Part shown: positions 1 to 9,563 of the stretch, in pieces | Numbering within the stretch: position 1 is the stretch's first letter | Layout: the number at the start of each line of letters is the position of its first letter | Source: Rhodococcus sp. BP22 | GTDB taxonomy: Bacteria; Actinomycetota; Actinomycetes; Mycobacteriales; Mycobacteriaceae | Length of the DNA: 64,000 nucleotides | NCBI RefSeq assembly: GCF_014281965.1 | Contig: NZ_JACFTB010000009.1 | Location: 118,210-182,209 of the forward strand | Direction of reading: 5' to 3' | The notes under the pieces: model-generated | The model's input: the letters and a program-made list of their open reading frames with translations, nothing else | Told to the model about the DNA's origin: nothing | Databases searched by the model: none | Program-made: the position numbers and the translations under genes

Positions 1-446
1 TCCCACGCCGCACGCGCACCGGAGTCCCCGATGCGATACACCTGGACGATCGTTGCCACCCCGACGAGGACGGCCACAATCGCGACGGCAACCGATAGCC
101 ACCGCACCGGCGGCTTCTCGCTACGTTCACGGAGTTGCAGGAGTACCAGCAGTGCTGCAACCACGACAGCAGCGATTGCGAAGTAGAGCATGGTATCGCC
201 GAGTTCGGCATGCGTCTCTACGGATGCCGAACTCGGAACGCGCTTTTCCAGCCATTCCCCAGCATCTGTGGTGAGTGGTGTCATCACCAGAATCAACACC
301 GACAAAGCCGCGATGAGCCACACAAATCTTCGACGCACTCCTGCCCACACACTGGCCGCGACGGCAAGAAGTGCAGTCAGTGGCGCGAGGACAACGATGA
401 GATGAATCAACAGAATGTGGGCTGGTAGGCCGTTGATCGTCGACAC
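1..446 (-). CDS. DUF2231-like integral membrane protein (C-terminus cut by window edge)
   Basis: The reading frame runs off the left edge, leaving 148 residues. I start it at a GTG at 446, preceded by AGGA and an A-rich spacer. The protein opens with an NGLPAHILLIHL-type segment and shows four hydrophobic stretches of about 20 residues, with a short polar insert after the second that holds TTDAGEWLEKR. The visible end reads RIGDSGARAAW, which resembles the G-x-SGA-x-x-W ending of DUF2231 membrane proteins, a family of unknown function (some members are haem-related or redox-associated). It lies downstream of the NRPS gene on the same strand, but a dyad just upstream suggests its own promoter or operator. 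The family call is from motif memory only. Confidence 0.72.
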   Translation of the reverse strand, partial: MSTINGLPAHILLIHLIVVLAPLTALLAVAASVWAGVRRRFVWLIAALSVLILVMTPLTTDAGEWLEKRVPSSASVETHAELGDTMLYFAIAAVVVAALLVLLQLRERSEKPPVRWLSVAVAIVAVLVGVATIVQVYRIGDSGARAAW

Positions 447-493
447 TTTTTTCCTACTTCCGGTCACGGGTGTGCTTGCCCCACCACGTTTAT

Positions 494-510
494 ACTACAC
501 GTTATGTAGT
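494..510. promoter_or_regulatory. 17-bp dyad ACTAC-N7-GTAGT upstream of the DUF2231 gene
   Basis: The sequence ACTACACGTTATGTAGT lies 48 bp upstream of the GTG start of the DUF2231 gene and 65 bp after the NRPS stop codon. The same half-sites with the same 7-bp spacing occur at 5003-5019 immediately upstream of the NRPS gene. It is probably the operator of a dimeric repressor acting on both genes. The inner TACA/TGTA pair loosely recalls BlaI/CopY-type operators, but no such regulator is encoded in the window. Confidence 0.5.
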
Positions 511-574
511 AGTTCCCACCGCACTGCGGATCGATTTCGGACCGGTGCGGACGTTTCACGAATGGCTTTGTGCT

Positions 575-3500
575 TCAGTCGGGTACGCCGTTCCAACTCG
601 TAGTCGGATCGGCGACGATATCCCGCACGATCTGCTCGTACGACTGGCCGAACTCGGCGACCGTCGTCCCGTCGAACAATGCCGTCGGATAGACGATGTC
701 CACCCCGACCGCGATAACAAGCCCCGCTTCGTCCCGGCGTTCGGTGATATGGACGTGCATATCGCATTTGGCGATATCCAGCGGACGTGGAGTTACCTCG
801 AAATGGGCGTCGCCGACGTCGAACTTCGAGGTGGTGAAGACATCCAGGGACAAGGCGACTTGAAAGAGTGGATGCAGAGAATCGACGGGGTCCTCGACGA
901 GATCACCCGCGACGTCGACGAACGGGGCAGTTGCGTGGTCGAGTGCTCTCAGTTCGCTGGTACGTGCCAGGGCAAGGACATCGTCGAACGTTCGCGCGGA
1001 CGCGATATTCGTGCGGATGGCAACCGTATTGGTGAACATGCCCACGAGTTGCTCGAACCTCGGATCGTCTCGAGCTGCAACAGGAGTGCCGATGACGATA
1101 TCGGCAGTCGTGCTGAGCCGCGCCAGAAGGACCAGCAGTGCTGACCGAAGTACGGTGAATCGCCCTGTCCGGGCGCGGTGACCGATACCGTCCAGCCCGT
1201 CCACGACAGCTGAGTCGAGTTCCAGCGAAACTCGAGCACCGGAGAAGTCCCACTGGTGTGGCCTCGGCCGGTCCAGGGGCAAGCCGATATCGAGTGGTGC
1301 TCCACGCAACTCCTTGCGCCAGAACTCCATATCGGCGGCGGTGGACCGAGCTGCGGCCCATACGCTGAAGTCGGAGTACTCCAGCGGCAGTTCTGTCCAT
1401 TCAGCGGTCTTGCCGGCGGCCCGCGCGTTGTATGCGCGAACGAAGTCCGACGCCAACACACCCAGTGACCATCCATCTGCGGCAATATGATGCACCACGC
1501 ACGCGAGCAGATGATGATCGGAAGAGACCGAGAACAGCTGCGCCCGGATGGGACGCTCGGACCGAACATCAAATGGTTCTGCCAATAGCGCATCTATTGC
1601 GCCAGCATCGAATGCAGTCTTACCGAACACCGGTCCGTCGAGAAGAGAAGTCCGTTCGATGACTTGTGCTGGGCCCCAAGTCGAATCCGGATACACCGTC
1701 CTCAGGCTTCGATGGCGGACCGCCAGATCTGCGAGCGCTGCTTGCGCCGCATCGGCGTCGAACGAGCCCGTGATTTCGATGGTGAACGGCAAGTTGTACA
1801 ACGGAAGGCGTGCGCCTCGATCGATGTGGCGCTGCTGCGGAGCGAGAGGGATGTACGCCGCAGTGTCCGCCAGGCCCCGCTCAGGACCGGATGGGTAGGC
1901 CGAACCCTGGTCGGTGGACCGGGCTTCCACCAGCGCAGACAGAGCACGGACCGAAGGGGCATCGGTGAGGTCTCGCACGCCGACTTCCACGGTGGTATCA
2001 GCACGAACCAGCGCGAGAACTCTGGTGGCCGCCAGCGAATCGCCACCCAGGTCGAAGAAGGACGTCTCGACATCGACGTAGTCGGCGCCGAGAATGCGCG
2101 AATACGCTGCTGCGATCGCAACTTCGGTGGAACCCGATGGTTCGACGCCGCGTACCTTCGGCTGAATCTTCGGCGCCGGCACGGGGAGTGCTGCGCGGTC
2201 GAGTTTCTTGTTGACCGTCAGCGGGATCGCGTCGAGAATCGTGATTGTCGACGGAATCATGTGGGCGGGCAACCGCTGCGATATATCCAGTCGAATCTGC
2301 TGTATATCGACGGCCTGCTCGATGGGCACGATGTATCCGTCGATCCGTAGCCCACCATCGGGACCGTAACGCACGGTCGAGGAAGCTGCGGTGACCTGTG
2401 GATGCGCGCGCAGCACCGCATCGATTTCTCCGAGTTCGACCCTGTTTCCTCTGATCTTGATCTGATCGTCTGTTCTGCCGAGAAATTCGAGGTTTCCGTC
2501 CGCCAGGTGGCGTGCCAGGTCGCCGCTACGGAAGAGGCGTGAACCATTACTGCCGAACGGGTTTGCGAGGAACCGCGTCGCGGTGTCGGCACTGCGGCCG
2601 AGGTATCCGCGGGCCAGCCCACGTGTCTCGATGTAGATCTCTCCGGTGGCACCGCCAGGCACCGGGTGCAGGGCGCGATCGAGGAGGTAGATCTTCGCTC
2701 CCGTCATGGCCGCGCCGATCCCGATCGACTCGTCTGCATGCAGCGGGTCGGTCATGGTGACACTGCATGTCGTTTCGGTCGGCCCGTAGGCATTGAGCAA
2801 GCGACGGTTCTGGGACCAGCGGTCGACGATGTCTCGCTGGGCAGCCTCACCACCGATGATGATGGTCTCGATGCCGTTCAGTTCTGATGAATCGAGTGTG
2901 GTCAGAGCCGAAGGGGTGATCAACAAATGGGTGATCGATTCGCGTGAAAGTAGTTCAGCGAGTTCGAGTCCGCCATACACACCGGACGGCGCGATCACGA
3001 CCGTCGCGCCGGAGATCGCGCCCGCCAGCATTTCGACGATTGCAGTGTCGAACCCCGGTGAGGCCAGATGACAGATGCGCGATGAGAAGTCGAGGTGGTA
3101 ATTGGCTCGAATGTGTTGTGTGAGTGCACCGATTCCGTCGTGAGTGACAATCACTCCCTTCGGCTTGCCGGTCGAGCCAGAAGTGTAGATGAGATATGCG
3201 GCGCTATGTGCCCTGTACTCGGCCGATACGACAACAGCGTCGGAGTGTGTCGGTTGGGAGGGGTTGTCGATGTCTATCCATTGCACCTCCCCCAGTTCGC
3301 TTCCTAGGTGCTCCGATGTGCACAGGCCAACCCTTGCAGAGCAGTCGCGGAGGATGAACTCAGCGCGTTGCTGCGGATAGTTCGGGTCGATGGGGACGTA
3401 CACCGCGCCCACTCGCGCTACTGCCCAGAACGCCGCGACTGCGGCAATCGACCGAGACGCCCGCACCACAACCATGTCCTCGGGGCCGACCCCGCATTCG

Positions 3501-4996
3501 ATCAATGCGCTGGTGAGGCGATCGACCTGCATGGACAATTCGGCATACGTGACGACGCCGTTGTCGCGGACGGCAATCCGATCGCCGTAGCGACGGACCG
3601 CCTCGTCGAACACTTCGATCACCGAAGTCGAACCCTCGGCGTCTACGCCGACGGACGCGGGCGAGCTTCGCGTTTCTTCGGGAAAGAAGAGCTCGAGATC
3701 CGCCACAGCGGTGTCTCCGCAACCAGGTTCGGTGAAGCCGTCGAGAAAATGTAAGAAGCGGCAGTGATACCGGGACAGATCACCGGTTGTGTACACGGCC
3801 GGGTTCGCCTCGAAGTCGATACGCGGTTGCGTGGCAGTTCTACTCGGATAGATATTGACCGCAAGATCGGCGACCGGACCCGTCGTCACGATGTGGATCT
3901 GTCCGTCCAGATCACCGACGGTAATGTTGTTGGCGAACATCATCACGTTGATGGTGGGCCCGAATTGGCCGACGCGAAGCGGAGATCCGCTCACGGATGC
4001 GGTGGGTCTGCTGCGCTGGTGCCGCAATACTCCGCTCAATGCCACTTCTGTCGATTTGACGACGCTGTCGACCGTTGCCGATCCGACTCCGGACAATCGC
4101 AGAGGGACCACATTCGACACCGAGGATCCGGCACGTCGTAGCAATGCCGTGGTCCTCGCCGACACCGGCAACGACAAGTGGACGTCGTCGGAACCGGTCA
4201 TGCGCGCAAGGAAAGCGGCGAACGCAGCGATCACCACACTCGATGTTGCGCGATCGCCGACCGACCATGAAACGGCCGCGGACGTCCGGTGCGCGTCGGT
4301 GTCCGCGCCGATCGTCATGGACAACGGTTCGGGCTGCACCGCCCGGCCCAGAGTGACCGGAATGGATTCTGATGCATCAGCATTCGTGGTTTCCCAAAAC
4401 AGTCCATCACGCTCGAATCGCGAGGACGTTCGATATCGTTCGTCCTCCTCGACAAGGGCGGCCGGGGATGAAAGGTCGAGGGGTTCCGGTTCGGTCCCGG
4501 CTCGGGAGGCAGAGTAGATCGCGGCCGCTCGCTCGAGCACTTTCATCGATGCAAAGCCGTCGAGCGCGATGTGGTGGGCTCGGGTGTACCAGAGCACATG
4601 GTCATCGGTGAGACGGAAGAGCCGCAACCGGACAAGTGGCCCATCCATCGGCAGCGGGGATCGACAATCGTCGTCTATCCATTGGAGCGCAGAACTCAAT
4701 GCGCTCGGGTGCGCCCTGAGGTCGACAATCTCCGCGACGTCATGGATCTGTGTCGTGAATACCTGAGCGGGCCGTCCCTCGATGTCGACGACGCGCATGC
4801 TCGACGACGAGAATTCGAGGTGTGCCCGCAATCCACTGTCGAGTAACGCATCCACATCGACCTCACCTGTGATGTCCACGTAATAGGCGATGGTGAAGGG
4901 GATGTCCGGCATGAGCTGTTGCGCATACCAAATATCGGCTTGAGTCGAACTCAAGGGCAATGCATCTTCGAGCACGGCATCCTCCCGCATCAGCAC
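575..4996 (-). CDS. Non-ribosomal peptide synthetase, C-A-PCP-C
   Basis: This cytoplasmic megaenzyme has about 1,470 residues. An N-terminal condensation domain (about 12-440) carries HHIALDG at 141-147, and its beginning resembles the EntF-type C domain (YYVDITGEVD). An adenylation domain (about 455-945) has YTSGSTGKPKG near 604 and NAYGPTETT. A carrier domain has FFDLGGDSLAA with the phosphopantetheine serine near 987. A second full C domain follows, with HHIAADG near 1169. The protein stops right after this C domain: there is no second A domain, thioesterase or reductase. A partner NRPS or a release role for the terminal C domain is therefore expected. GTG at 4996 and ATG at 4990 are both possible starts, and neither has a clear Shine-Dalgarno. 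Product unknown. Confidence 0.9.
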   Translation of the reverse strand: MLMREDAVLEDALPLSSTQADIWYAQQLMPDIPFTIAYYVDITGEVDVDALLDSGLRAHLEFSSSSMRVVDIEGRPAQVFTTQIHDVAEIVDLRAHPSALSSALQWIDDDCRSPLPMDGPLVRLRLFRLTDDHVLWYTRAHHIALDGFASMKVLERAAAIYSASRAGTEPEPLDLSSPAALVEEDERYRTSSRFERDGLFWETTNADASESIPVTLGRAVQPEPLSMTIGADTDAHRTSAAVSWSVGDRATSSVVIAAFAAFLARMTGSDDVHLSLPVSARTTALLRRAGSSVSNVVPLRLSGVGSATVDSVVKSTEVALSGVLRHQRSRPTASVSGSPLRVGQFGPTINVMMFANNITVGDLDGQIHIVTTGPVADLAVNIYPSRTATQPRIDFEANPAVYTTGDLSRYHCRFLHFLDGFTEPGCGDTAVADLELFFPEETRSSPASVGVDAEGSTSVIEVFDEAVRRYGDRIAVRDNGVVTYAELSMQVDRLTSALIECGVGPEDMVVVRASRSIAAVAAFWAVARVGAVYVPIDPNYPQQRAEFILRDCSARVGLCTSEHLGSELGEVQWIDIDNPSQPTHSDAVVVSAEYRAHSAAYLIYTSGSTGKPKGVIVTHDGIGALTQHIRANYHLDFSSRICHLASPGFDTAIVEMLAGAISGATVVIAPSGVYGGLELAELLSRESITHLLITPSALTTLDSSELNGIETIIIGGEAAQRDIVDRWSQNRRLLNAYGPTETTCSVTMTDPLHADESIGIGAAMTGAKIYLLDRALHPVPGGATGEIYIETRGLARGYLGRSADTATRFLANPFGSNGSRLFRSGDLARHLADGNLEFLGRTDDQIKIRGNRVELGEIDAVLRAHPQVTAASSTVRYGPDGGLRIDGYIVPIEQAVDIQQIRLDISQRLPAHMIPSTITILDAIPLTVNKKLDRAALPVPAPKIQPKVRGVEPSGSTEVAIAAAYSRILGADYVDVETSFFDLGGDSLAATRVLALVRADTTVEVGVRDLTDAPSVRALSALVEARSTDQGSAYPSGPERGLADTAAYIPLAPQQRHIDRGARLPLYNLPFTIEITGSFDADAAQAALADLAVRHRSLRTVYPDSTWGPAQVIERTSLLDGPVFGKTAFDAGAIDALLAEPFDVRSERPIRAQLFSVSSDHHLLACVVHHIAADGWSLGVLASDFVRAYNARAAGKTAEWTELPLEYSDFSVWAAARSTAADMEFWRKELRGAPLDIGLPLDRPRPHQWDFSGARVSLELDSAVVDGLDGIGHRARTGRFTVLRSALLVLLARLSTTADIVIGTPVAARDDPRFEQLVGMFTNTVAIRTNIASARTFDDVLALARTSELRALDHATAPFVDVAGDLVEDPVDSLHPLFQVALSLDVFTTSKFDVGDAHFEVTPRPLDIAKCDMHVHITERRDEAGLVIAVGVDIVYPTALFDGTTVAEFGQSYEQIVRDIVADPTTSWNGVPD

Positions 4997-5002
4997 CGAA
5001 CT

Positions 5003-5019
5003 ACTACATGGTGAGTAGT
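5003..5019. promoter_or_regulatory. 17-bp dyad ACTAC-N7-GTAGT at the NRPS start
   Basis: The sequence ACTACATGGTGAGTAGT begins 7 bp upstream of the GTG start of the NRPS gene. It has the same half-sites and spacing as the dyad at 494-510. Given how close it is to the start codon, a bound repressor would cover the transcription start or ribosome-loading region. The outer bases extend it to ACTACT...AGTAGT. Confidence 0.5.
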
Positions 5020-5235
5020 TTCAGGCTACATGCGCCGCGGACCGAGGCGGCTGGTCCCGATATGGAAGCGAAAAACACCTGGGCACCTCACGCACGAGCA
5101 AGATCGGAATCGGCGACCCGGCACTGAATTCTTCGTACACTGTCTATCTGAAGGAACGGCCGCGCCGGCGGACTGACGATGTGCAGCTCTCGACGTTGAT
5201 TACGACGATCACCCACCGCTACCGCGAGGGACACG

Positions 5236-6183
5236 ATGCCAATGATGTCCGAGCAGCCTGCGATCAGAACCGATCGACTTACGAAGCAGTTCGGCGCATT
5301 CACTGCGGTGCGCGATCTCGACCTCGAGGTCGAACGCGGTGAGGTTTTCGGATTCCTCGGCCCCAACGGTGCAGGCAAGTCGACCACGATCCGGACACTT
5401 CTGGACCAGATCCGGCCCACCTCGGGCCGCGCACACATCCTCGGGATGGACTCGCACCGGGACTCGTTGAAAATCCGGTCCGCAATCGGGTACGTGCCTG
5501 GGGACCTTGCCCTCTACCCCAAACTGACCGGAGCGGAAACGCTACGGTACTTCGCGCGCCTTCGAGGCGGGGTCGACCAGAAGTATGTCGATCAGCTCGC
5601 GGAGCGGCTGCAAGCGGACCTGTCGAAGAAGGTCGGTGACTACTCCACCGGCAATCGGCAGAAAATCGGGTTGATTCAGGCGTTCATGCACAAACCGGAT
5701 CTACTGATTCTCGACGAGCCGACCGCAGGACTGGACCCCCTGGTGCAGCGCGAGTTCAACACGATGCTGCACGAGGTGCGCGAAGAAGGGCGCACCGTGT
5801 TCCTGTCCTCGCACACCCTGTCCGAGGTCGAACGCGTCGCTGGACGTGTCGGCATCATCCGGGAGGGCCGACTTGTAGCAGTCGAGCGCATTGCAGACCT
5901 CCAAGCCAAAGCGATCCGGCGACTCGACATCGAGTTCGCGGAGCCGGTGTCACCAGAGCTGTTCGCGCAGGTAGGCACCGTCCGTGAGGTCACCGTCGAC
6001 GGCACCCATGCCACCGTGGCATTCGACGGCCCGATCAACGGCATCTTGGCGGCGGCGATGGCGCACGAACTGGTCGATCTACACACCCGTGATGCCGACC
6101 TCGAGGAGATTTTCCTGGCCTACTACCGGGGCAACTCCGAACAGCAAGACAGCGCGAAGGAGGATCCCTCTGATGTCCGCTGA
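5236..6183 (+). CDS. ABC transporter ATP-binding protein (ABC-2 drug-export type)
   Basis: This 315-residue nucleotide-binding subunit energises the two permeases encoded next. Walker A is GPNGAGKST (42-50), the signature is the relaxed YSTGNRQ form (136-142), and Walker B is LLILDEPTAGLDP with the catalytic glutamate at 161; the H-loop SSHTLSEVERV follows. The relaxed signature and the C-terminal extra domain (about 230-305) are usual for DrrA/TnrB-like antibiotic or lipid exporters. The ATG at 5236 has GAGGGA 5 bp upstream. The gene ends 11 bp inside the next one, so the three genes form one operon. Substrate unknown; the NRPS product next door is a possible but unproven cargo. Confidence 0.92.
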   Translation: MPMMSEQPAIRTDRLTKQFGAFTAVRDLDLEVERGEVFGFLGPNGAGKSTTIRTLLDQIRPTSGRAHILGMDSHRDSLKIRSAIGYVPGDLALYPKLTGAETLRYFARLRGGVDQKYVDQLAERLQADLSKKVGDYSTGNRQKIGLIQAFMHKPDLLILDEPTAGLDPLVQREFNTMLHEVREEGRTVFLSSHTLSEVERVAGRVGIIREGRLVAVERIADLQAKAIRRLDIEFAEPVSPELFAQVGTVREVTVDGTHATVAFDGPINGILAAAMAHELVDLHTRDADLEEIFLAYYRGNSEQQDSAKEDPSDVR

Positions 6184-6949
6184 CATCCTCACTCGCGAAC
6201 TGACCGACCGCCGGATGCCCGTCGCCGCACTGGGGGTCGTGCTGGCACTCTTCGCATTCTTCGTGACCGGTATCAGCTCCGGGCTCGAGGACGTGATGAC
6301 CGACCTGACCAACGCGATGCCCGATGCAGTCACTGCGTTCATCCCGGCTGGTCCGGGCGGCTATGCGATCGGTGAGCTGTTCAACCTCATCGCCCCGCTG
6401 GCCCTGATCGCGTATGCGGTGATCACCTCGGCGGCGGCAACCGCCGGGGAGGAAAAGGTCGGGACGATGGCGTTGCTCTCCGCCCAGCCGGTCACCAGAC
6501 GGTCGATCCTGGCACAGAAAGCTCTGGGAGTGGGCGCCGCGCTTGCTGCGGTGACGATCGTGTTCGGGGGCGCTGCGGTTCTGTCGGCAATGTTGTTCGG
6601 TGTCGACGAGCTCACTCCCCGCCACATTGCGGCGGCGTGTTTGCATCTGTACCTGCTCGCATTGCTGTTCGGGGCGATCACACTGGCCGCGGGCGCAGTA
6701 GCGGGCGATCCCGGTATAGCCGCCGGCGTCGGAGGCGGTCTCGCTGTGGCGGCGTGGGTGTCGAACTCGATGCTTCCGATCGCACATCTCGACGCGTGGG
6801 CGCGAATCAGCCCGTGGTATTACTACGTCTCCGGCGAGCCGCTGAGTCATGGCGTCGATCTACGGCACGTCCTGGTCCTTGCCGTACTTACCCTCGCTGC
6901 GGCGACGATCGCGGCCGTCGCGTTCGACCGCCGTGACCTGAAGGGATGA
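6173..6949 (+). CDS. ABC-2 type exporter permease subunit (first)
   Basis: This 258-residue membrane protein has about six hydrophobic segments. I start it at ATG 6173, behind AAGGAGG and overlapping the ATPase gene by 11 bp; a longer reading frame upstream is only the shadow of the ATPase. Sequence marks include a cytoplasmic stretch EEKVGTMALLSAQPVTRRS and a late ARISPWYYYVSGEPLSHG segment. The same two marks recur in the following gene, so the two proteins are diverged paralogues that probably pair as a heterodimer. Its stop overlaps the next start (ATGA). Confidence 0.88.
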   Translation: MSADILTRELTDRRMPVAALGVVLALFAFFVTGISSGLEDVMTDLTNAMPDAVTAFIPAGPGGYAIGELFNLIAPLALIAYAVITSAAATAGEEKVGTMALLSAQPVTRRSILAQKALGVGAALAAVTIVFGGAAVLSAMLFGVDELTPRHIAAACLHLYLLALLFGAITLAAGAVAGDPGIAAGVGGGLAVAAWVSNSMLPIAHLDAWARISPWYYYVSGEPLSHGVDLRHVLVLAVLTLAAATIAAVAFDRRDLKG

Positions 6950-7800
6950 GCACGATGACAACGACCTCAGACCACGGTGCCGCGGGTTCAGCACGACTGC
7001 GCGGTCTCCGCCAGATCCGAGCGGTGACGGCGCTCGCCCTACGAGACCGGTTGACGCTGGTGGGTGTCGTGGCTGCAGCGATGGTCGCGATGGGTGCCCT
7101 CACGGGGGCGCTGTGGCCACCGTTGCAGGACACATTGGTCGCCCTGCCTGCCAATTTCACGGACTCGATCGGCAAGCTACTCGCTGGTGCGGACATGACC
7201 ACTCCAGCGGGGTGGATGAATGCCGAGATGGTCTCGCTGGTCGTGCCCGGAGGATTGATCGCGGTTGCGATTCTCTCCGCATCCAAAGCGATCTGTGGGG
7301 AGGAGCAGTCCAAGACCGTTGGGGTACTTTTGTCGCTTCCGTTGAGTCGCAGCGCTTTTCTGGCCGCCAAGACCGCCGCCATGATAGTCCACGTGCTGCT
7401 CGCGACACTAGGCGTCGCAGCCGGATTGATAATCGGGGATGTGATCGGCGGTCTCGGAATCGACGCATCCGGCGTGTTCGGCACGTGCGCGCACAGCGCA
7501 CTGTTGGCGATGTTGTTCGGCGCGGTCGCGGTACTGATCGCTGCGCTTACCGGTGACGGCCGGCTCGCCTCGACCATCCCGGCGGCGCTTGCCGTGCTTG
7601 CCTTCGCGCTCAACGCTTTCCTACCGCTGTCGGACTCACTTGCCGGCTTCACGAAGGTCAGTCCCTGGTACTACTTCGCAGGTAGCAACCCCCTCGTCAA
7701 CGGGGCCAACTACGCTGATCTATCAATTCTTCTTGTCACCGCGATCATGCTGTGCGCCTTGGCATTTCCTATCTATCTCCGACGCGACCTGGCCGGTTGA
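6946..7800 (+). CDS. ABC-2 type exporter permease subunit (second)
   Basis: This 284-residue paralogue of the preceding permease has a short basic N-terminal tail and then about six membrane segments. Shared landmarks are EEQSKTVGVLLSLPLSRSAF and KVSPWYYFAGSNPLVNG. In related systems the two six-helix units can be fused in one chain of about 530 residues, the TnrB3 type of putative polyketide exporter; here they are separate. It starts by ATGA overlap at 6946. The family is usually involved in export of lipophilic compounds or self-resistance. Confidence 0.88.
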   Translation: MSTMTTTSDHGAAGSARLRGLRQIRAVTALALRDRLTLVGVVAAAMVAMGALTGALWPPLQDTLVALPANFTDSIGKLLAGADMTTPAGWMNAEMVSLVVPGGLIAVAILSASKAICGEEQSKTVGVLLSLPLSRSAFLAAKTAAMIVHVLLATLGVAAGLIIGDVIGGLGIDASGVFGTCAHSALLAMLFGAVAVLIAALTGDGRLASTIPAALAVLAFALNAFLPLSDSLAGFTKVSPWYYFAGSNPLVNGANYADLSILLVTAIMLCALAFPIYLRRDLAG

Positions 7801-7948
7801 CCATGAAGCGAAAGCTCGGGTCACCCATCTCGTAGAACTGCACACCGCGGAAGCCGTCAGGGGCTATTACGTAACGAATCCACGCTACCGAGCGAAACCT
7901 GACTGGATCATCGTTTGTATTCTTCTCGGCACACACGAAGCAGGTTCG

Positions 7949-9538
7949 ATGAATCAGATCGCGTCAGTATCCCGAGAGGGAAGCCAGTTCGGCCCCTACA
8001 AGCTGAAATCGTTGCTCGGCAAGGGCGGCATGGGTGAGGTGTACGAGGCGTACGACACGGTCAAGGACCGCACTGTGGCCCTCAAACTACTCTCACCCGA
8101 CCTTGCGCACGATCCGACTTATCAGGAACGGTTCCGCCGCGAATCGCGAGCTGCAGCGCGTCTTCGAGAGCCACATATCATTCCCATTCACGACTGGGGC
8201 GAGATCGACGGCGTCCTCTTCATCGACATGCGGTTGGTCGCCGGTGACGATCTTCGTACGACGCTCCGGGCGCAGGGTCCGATGTCACCGAGCCGCGCCG
8301 TCGCGATCGTCGCACAGGTCGCCTCAGCGTTGGACGCCGCACACGCCGACAATTTGATTCACCGCGACATCAAGCCGGAGAATATTCTCCTTGCTCGGGA
8401 CGACTTCGCTTATCTCGTGGACTTCGGTATTGCCCGGTCAGGTTCGGACGTACAGCTCACCACCCAGGGCACCGCGATCGGCTCGTACGCCTACATGGCA
8501 CCCGAACGATTCGACGCCGATACGGTCACCCATCAGGCCGACACGTACTCACTGGCCTGCGTGCTGTACGAATGCCTCACCGGAACAGCGCCTTATCCCT
8601 CGACCAGCGTCAGCCAACTGATCAAAGCGCATCTCATGACCGCGCCGCCCCGAGCCAGCCTCACTCGGCCGGGGCTTCCCCGCGCACTCGATGCGGTAGT
8701 CGTCCGCGGTCTGGCGAAAGACCCTGATGAACGGTTCTCCAGTACGGGCGATTTCGCGCGCGCCGCCCATCTTGCCCTTACTCCGCCGGACCGCGCCGAG
8801 GCCACCGCGATCGTAGATCGCACGCTCGACGGCACGGCAGTTGGCAGCGTCGGTGAATATCGACAGACCAAAGTTGGCGATGCCGTCCATCCCCGACCGC
8901 AGGCCTGGGACACAGCGGCACCTCTTCCCCCACCACCTCGACCGAATGCAGCCCCGTACCCGGTCGCTCAACCGGGGCCGCACCGCTCGACGTTTCTCCC
9001 CGTGGCGATCACCCTCCTCGTCGTCCTGGTACTCGGACTCGGCGCAGCTGTTGCTTGGCTGACACTCGCGCCGAATACCGAATCCAACACGGCTGCAGTA
9101 CCATCGGCGTCGGCTCCGATTTTCCAGAGCGCACCGAACGTGGCGGCAGAGCCGCCGACAGCGGTCGTCCCGACGTCCGCTCCGGCCGTACCCACCCGCG
9201 CTCGGTCGATCCCTGTATCCGGCGCGGACAGCCAAGGCTTCCTCGGTTCTTCCGGCCCCCGATGCAACGCCGACAACCTCGCCGTCGCCATCGGACGCAC
9301 CACCGATTCCAAAATCGTGGTGTGCGAAACCGGCGTCGGACGGTACTACTACAAGGGCGTTCGAATCACCGACGCCGCCGGGATCGAACTCGACGACCCG
9401 AGGCCCTCTGCCGGTGGATTCGTCGCCACCAATCCCGCCGACGGAACCCAGTATCGACTCGATGGGTCCTCGCTGACCATCGTCTCCGACGGCGAAGTGC
9501 TGGCGGAAGAACCGATGCGGGAGTACTACGCGCGCTGA
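7949..9538 (+). CDS. Membrane-anchored serine/threonine protein kinase (Pkn type)
   Basis: The protein has 529 residues. An N-terminal eukaryotic-like kinase domain (about 14-275) has GKGGMGEVYEAYD, the ATP lysine K46, HRDIKPENILL with catalytic D140, DFG at D158, and the APE-like MAPERF. A proline-rich linker leads to one membrane helix (about 351-373). The Ala/Pro/Thr-rich stalk outside is followed by a small C-terminal domain with two cysteines (RCN and VCE), possibly a disulfide-bonded sensor. I take ATG 7949 because it fits the usual distance to the glycine loop; the frame stays open upstream but looks non-coding there. It follows the exporter genes by 148 bp and is probably transcribed separately. 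No partner phosphatase is seen nearby. Confidence 0.93.
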   Translation: MNQIASVSREGSQFGPYKLKSLLGKGGMGEVYEAYDTVKDRTVALKLLSPDLAHDPTYQERFRRESRAAARLREPHIIPIHDWGEIDGVLFIDMRLVAGDDLRTTLRAQGPMSPSRAVAIVAQVASALDAAHADNLIHRDIKPENILLARDDFAYLVDFGIARSGSDVQLTTQGTAIGSYAYMAPERFDADTVTHQADTYSLACVLYECLTGTAPYPSTSVSQLIKAHLMTAPPRASLTRPGLPRALDAVVVRGLAKDPDERFSSTGDFARAAHLALTPPDRAEATAIVDRTLDGTAVGSVGEYRQTKVGDAVHPRPQAWDTAAPLPPPPRPNAAPYPVAQPGPHRSTFLPVAITLLVVLVLGLGAAVAWLTLAPNTESNTAAVPSASAPIFQSAPNVAAEPPTAVVPTSAPAVPTRARSIPVSGADSQGFLGSSGPRCNADNLAVAIGRTTDSKIVVCETGVGRYYYKGVRITDAAGIELDDPRPSAGGFVATNPADGTQYRLDGSSLTIVSDGEVLAEEPMREYYAR

Positions 9539-9563
9539 CCTCGCGGTGGCACCCCGCTGCGTG

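Noticed and set aside
5041..5235. Possible regulator gene remnant before the ABC exporter
   Set aside because: Short frames such as one containing LSTLITTITHRYREGHD have some protein character but no recognisable HTH and no start signals. It is left as leader/promoter DNA.
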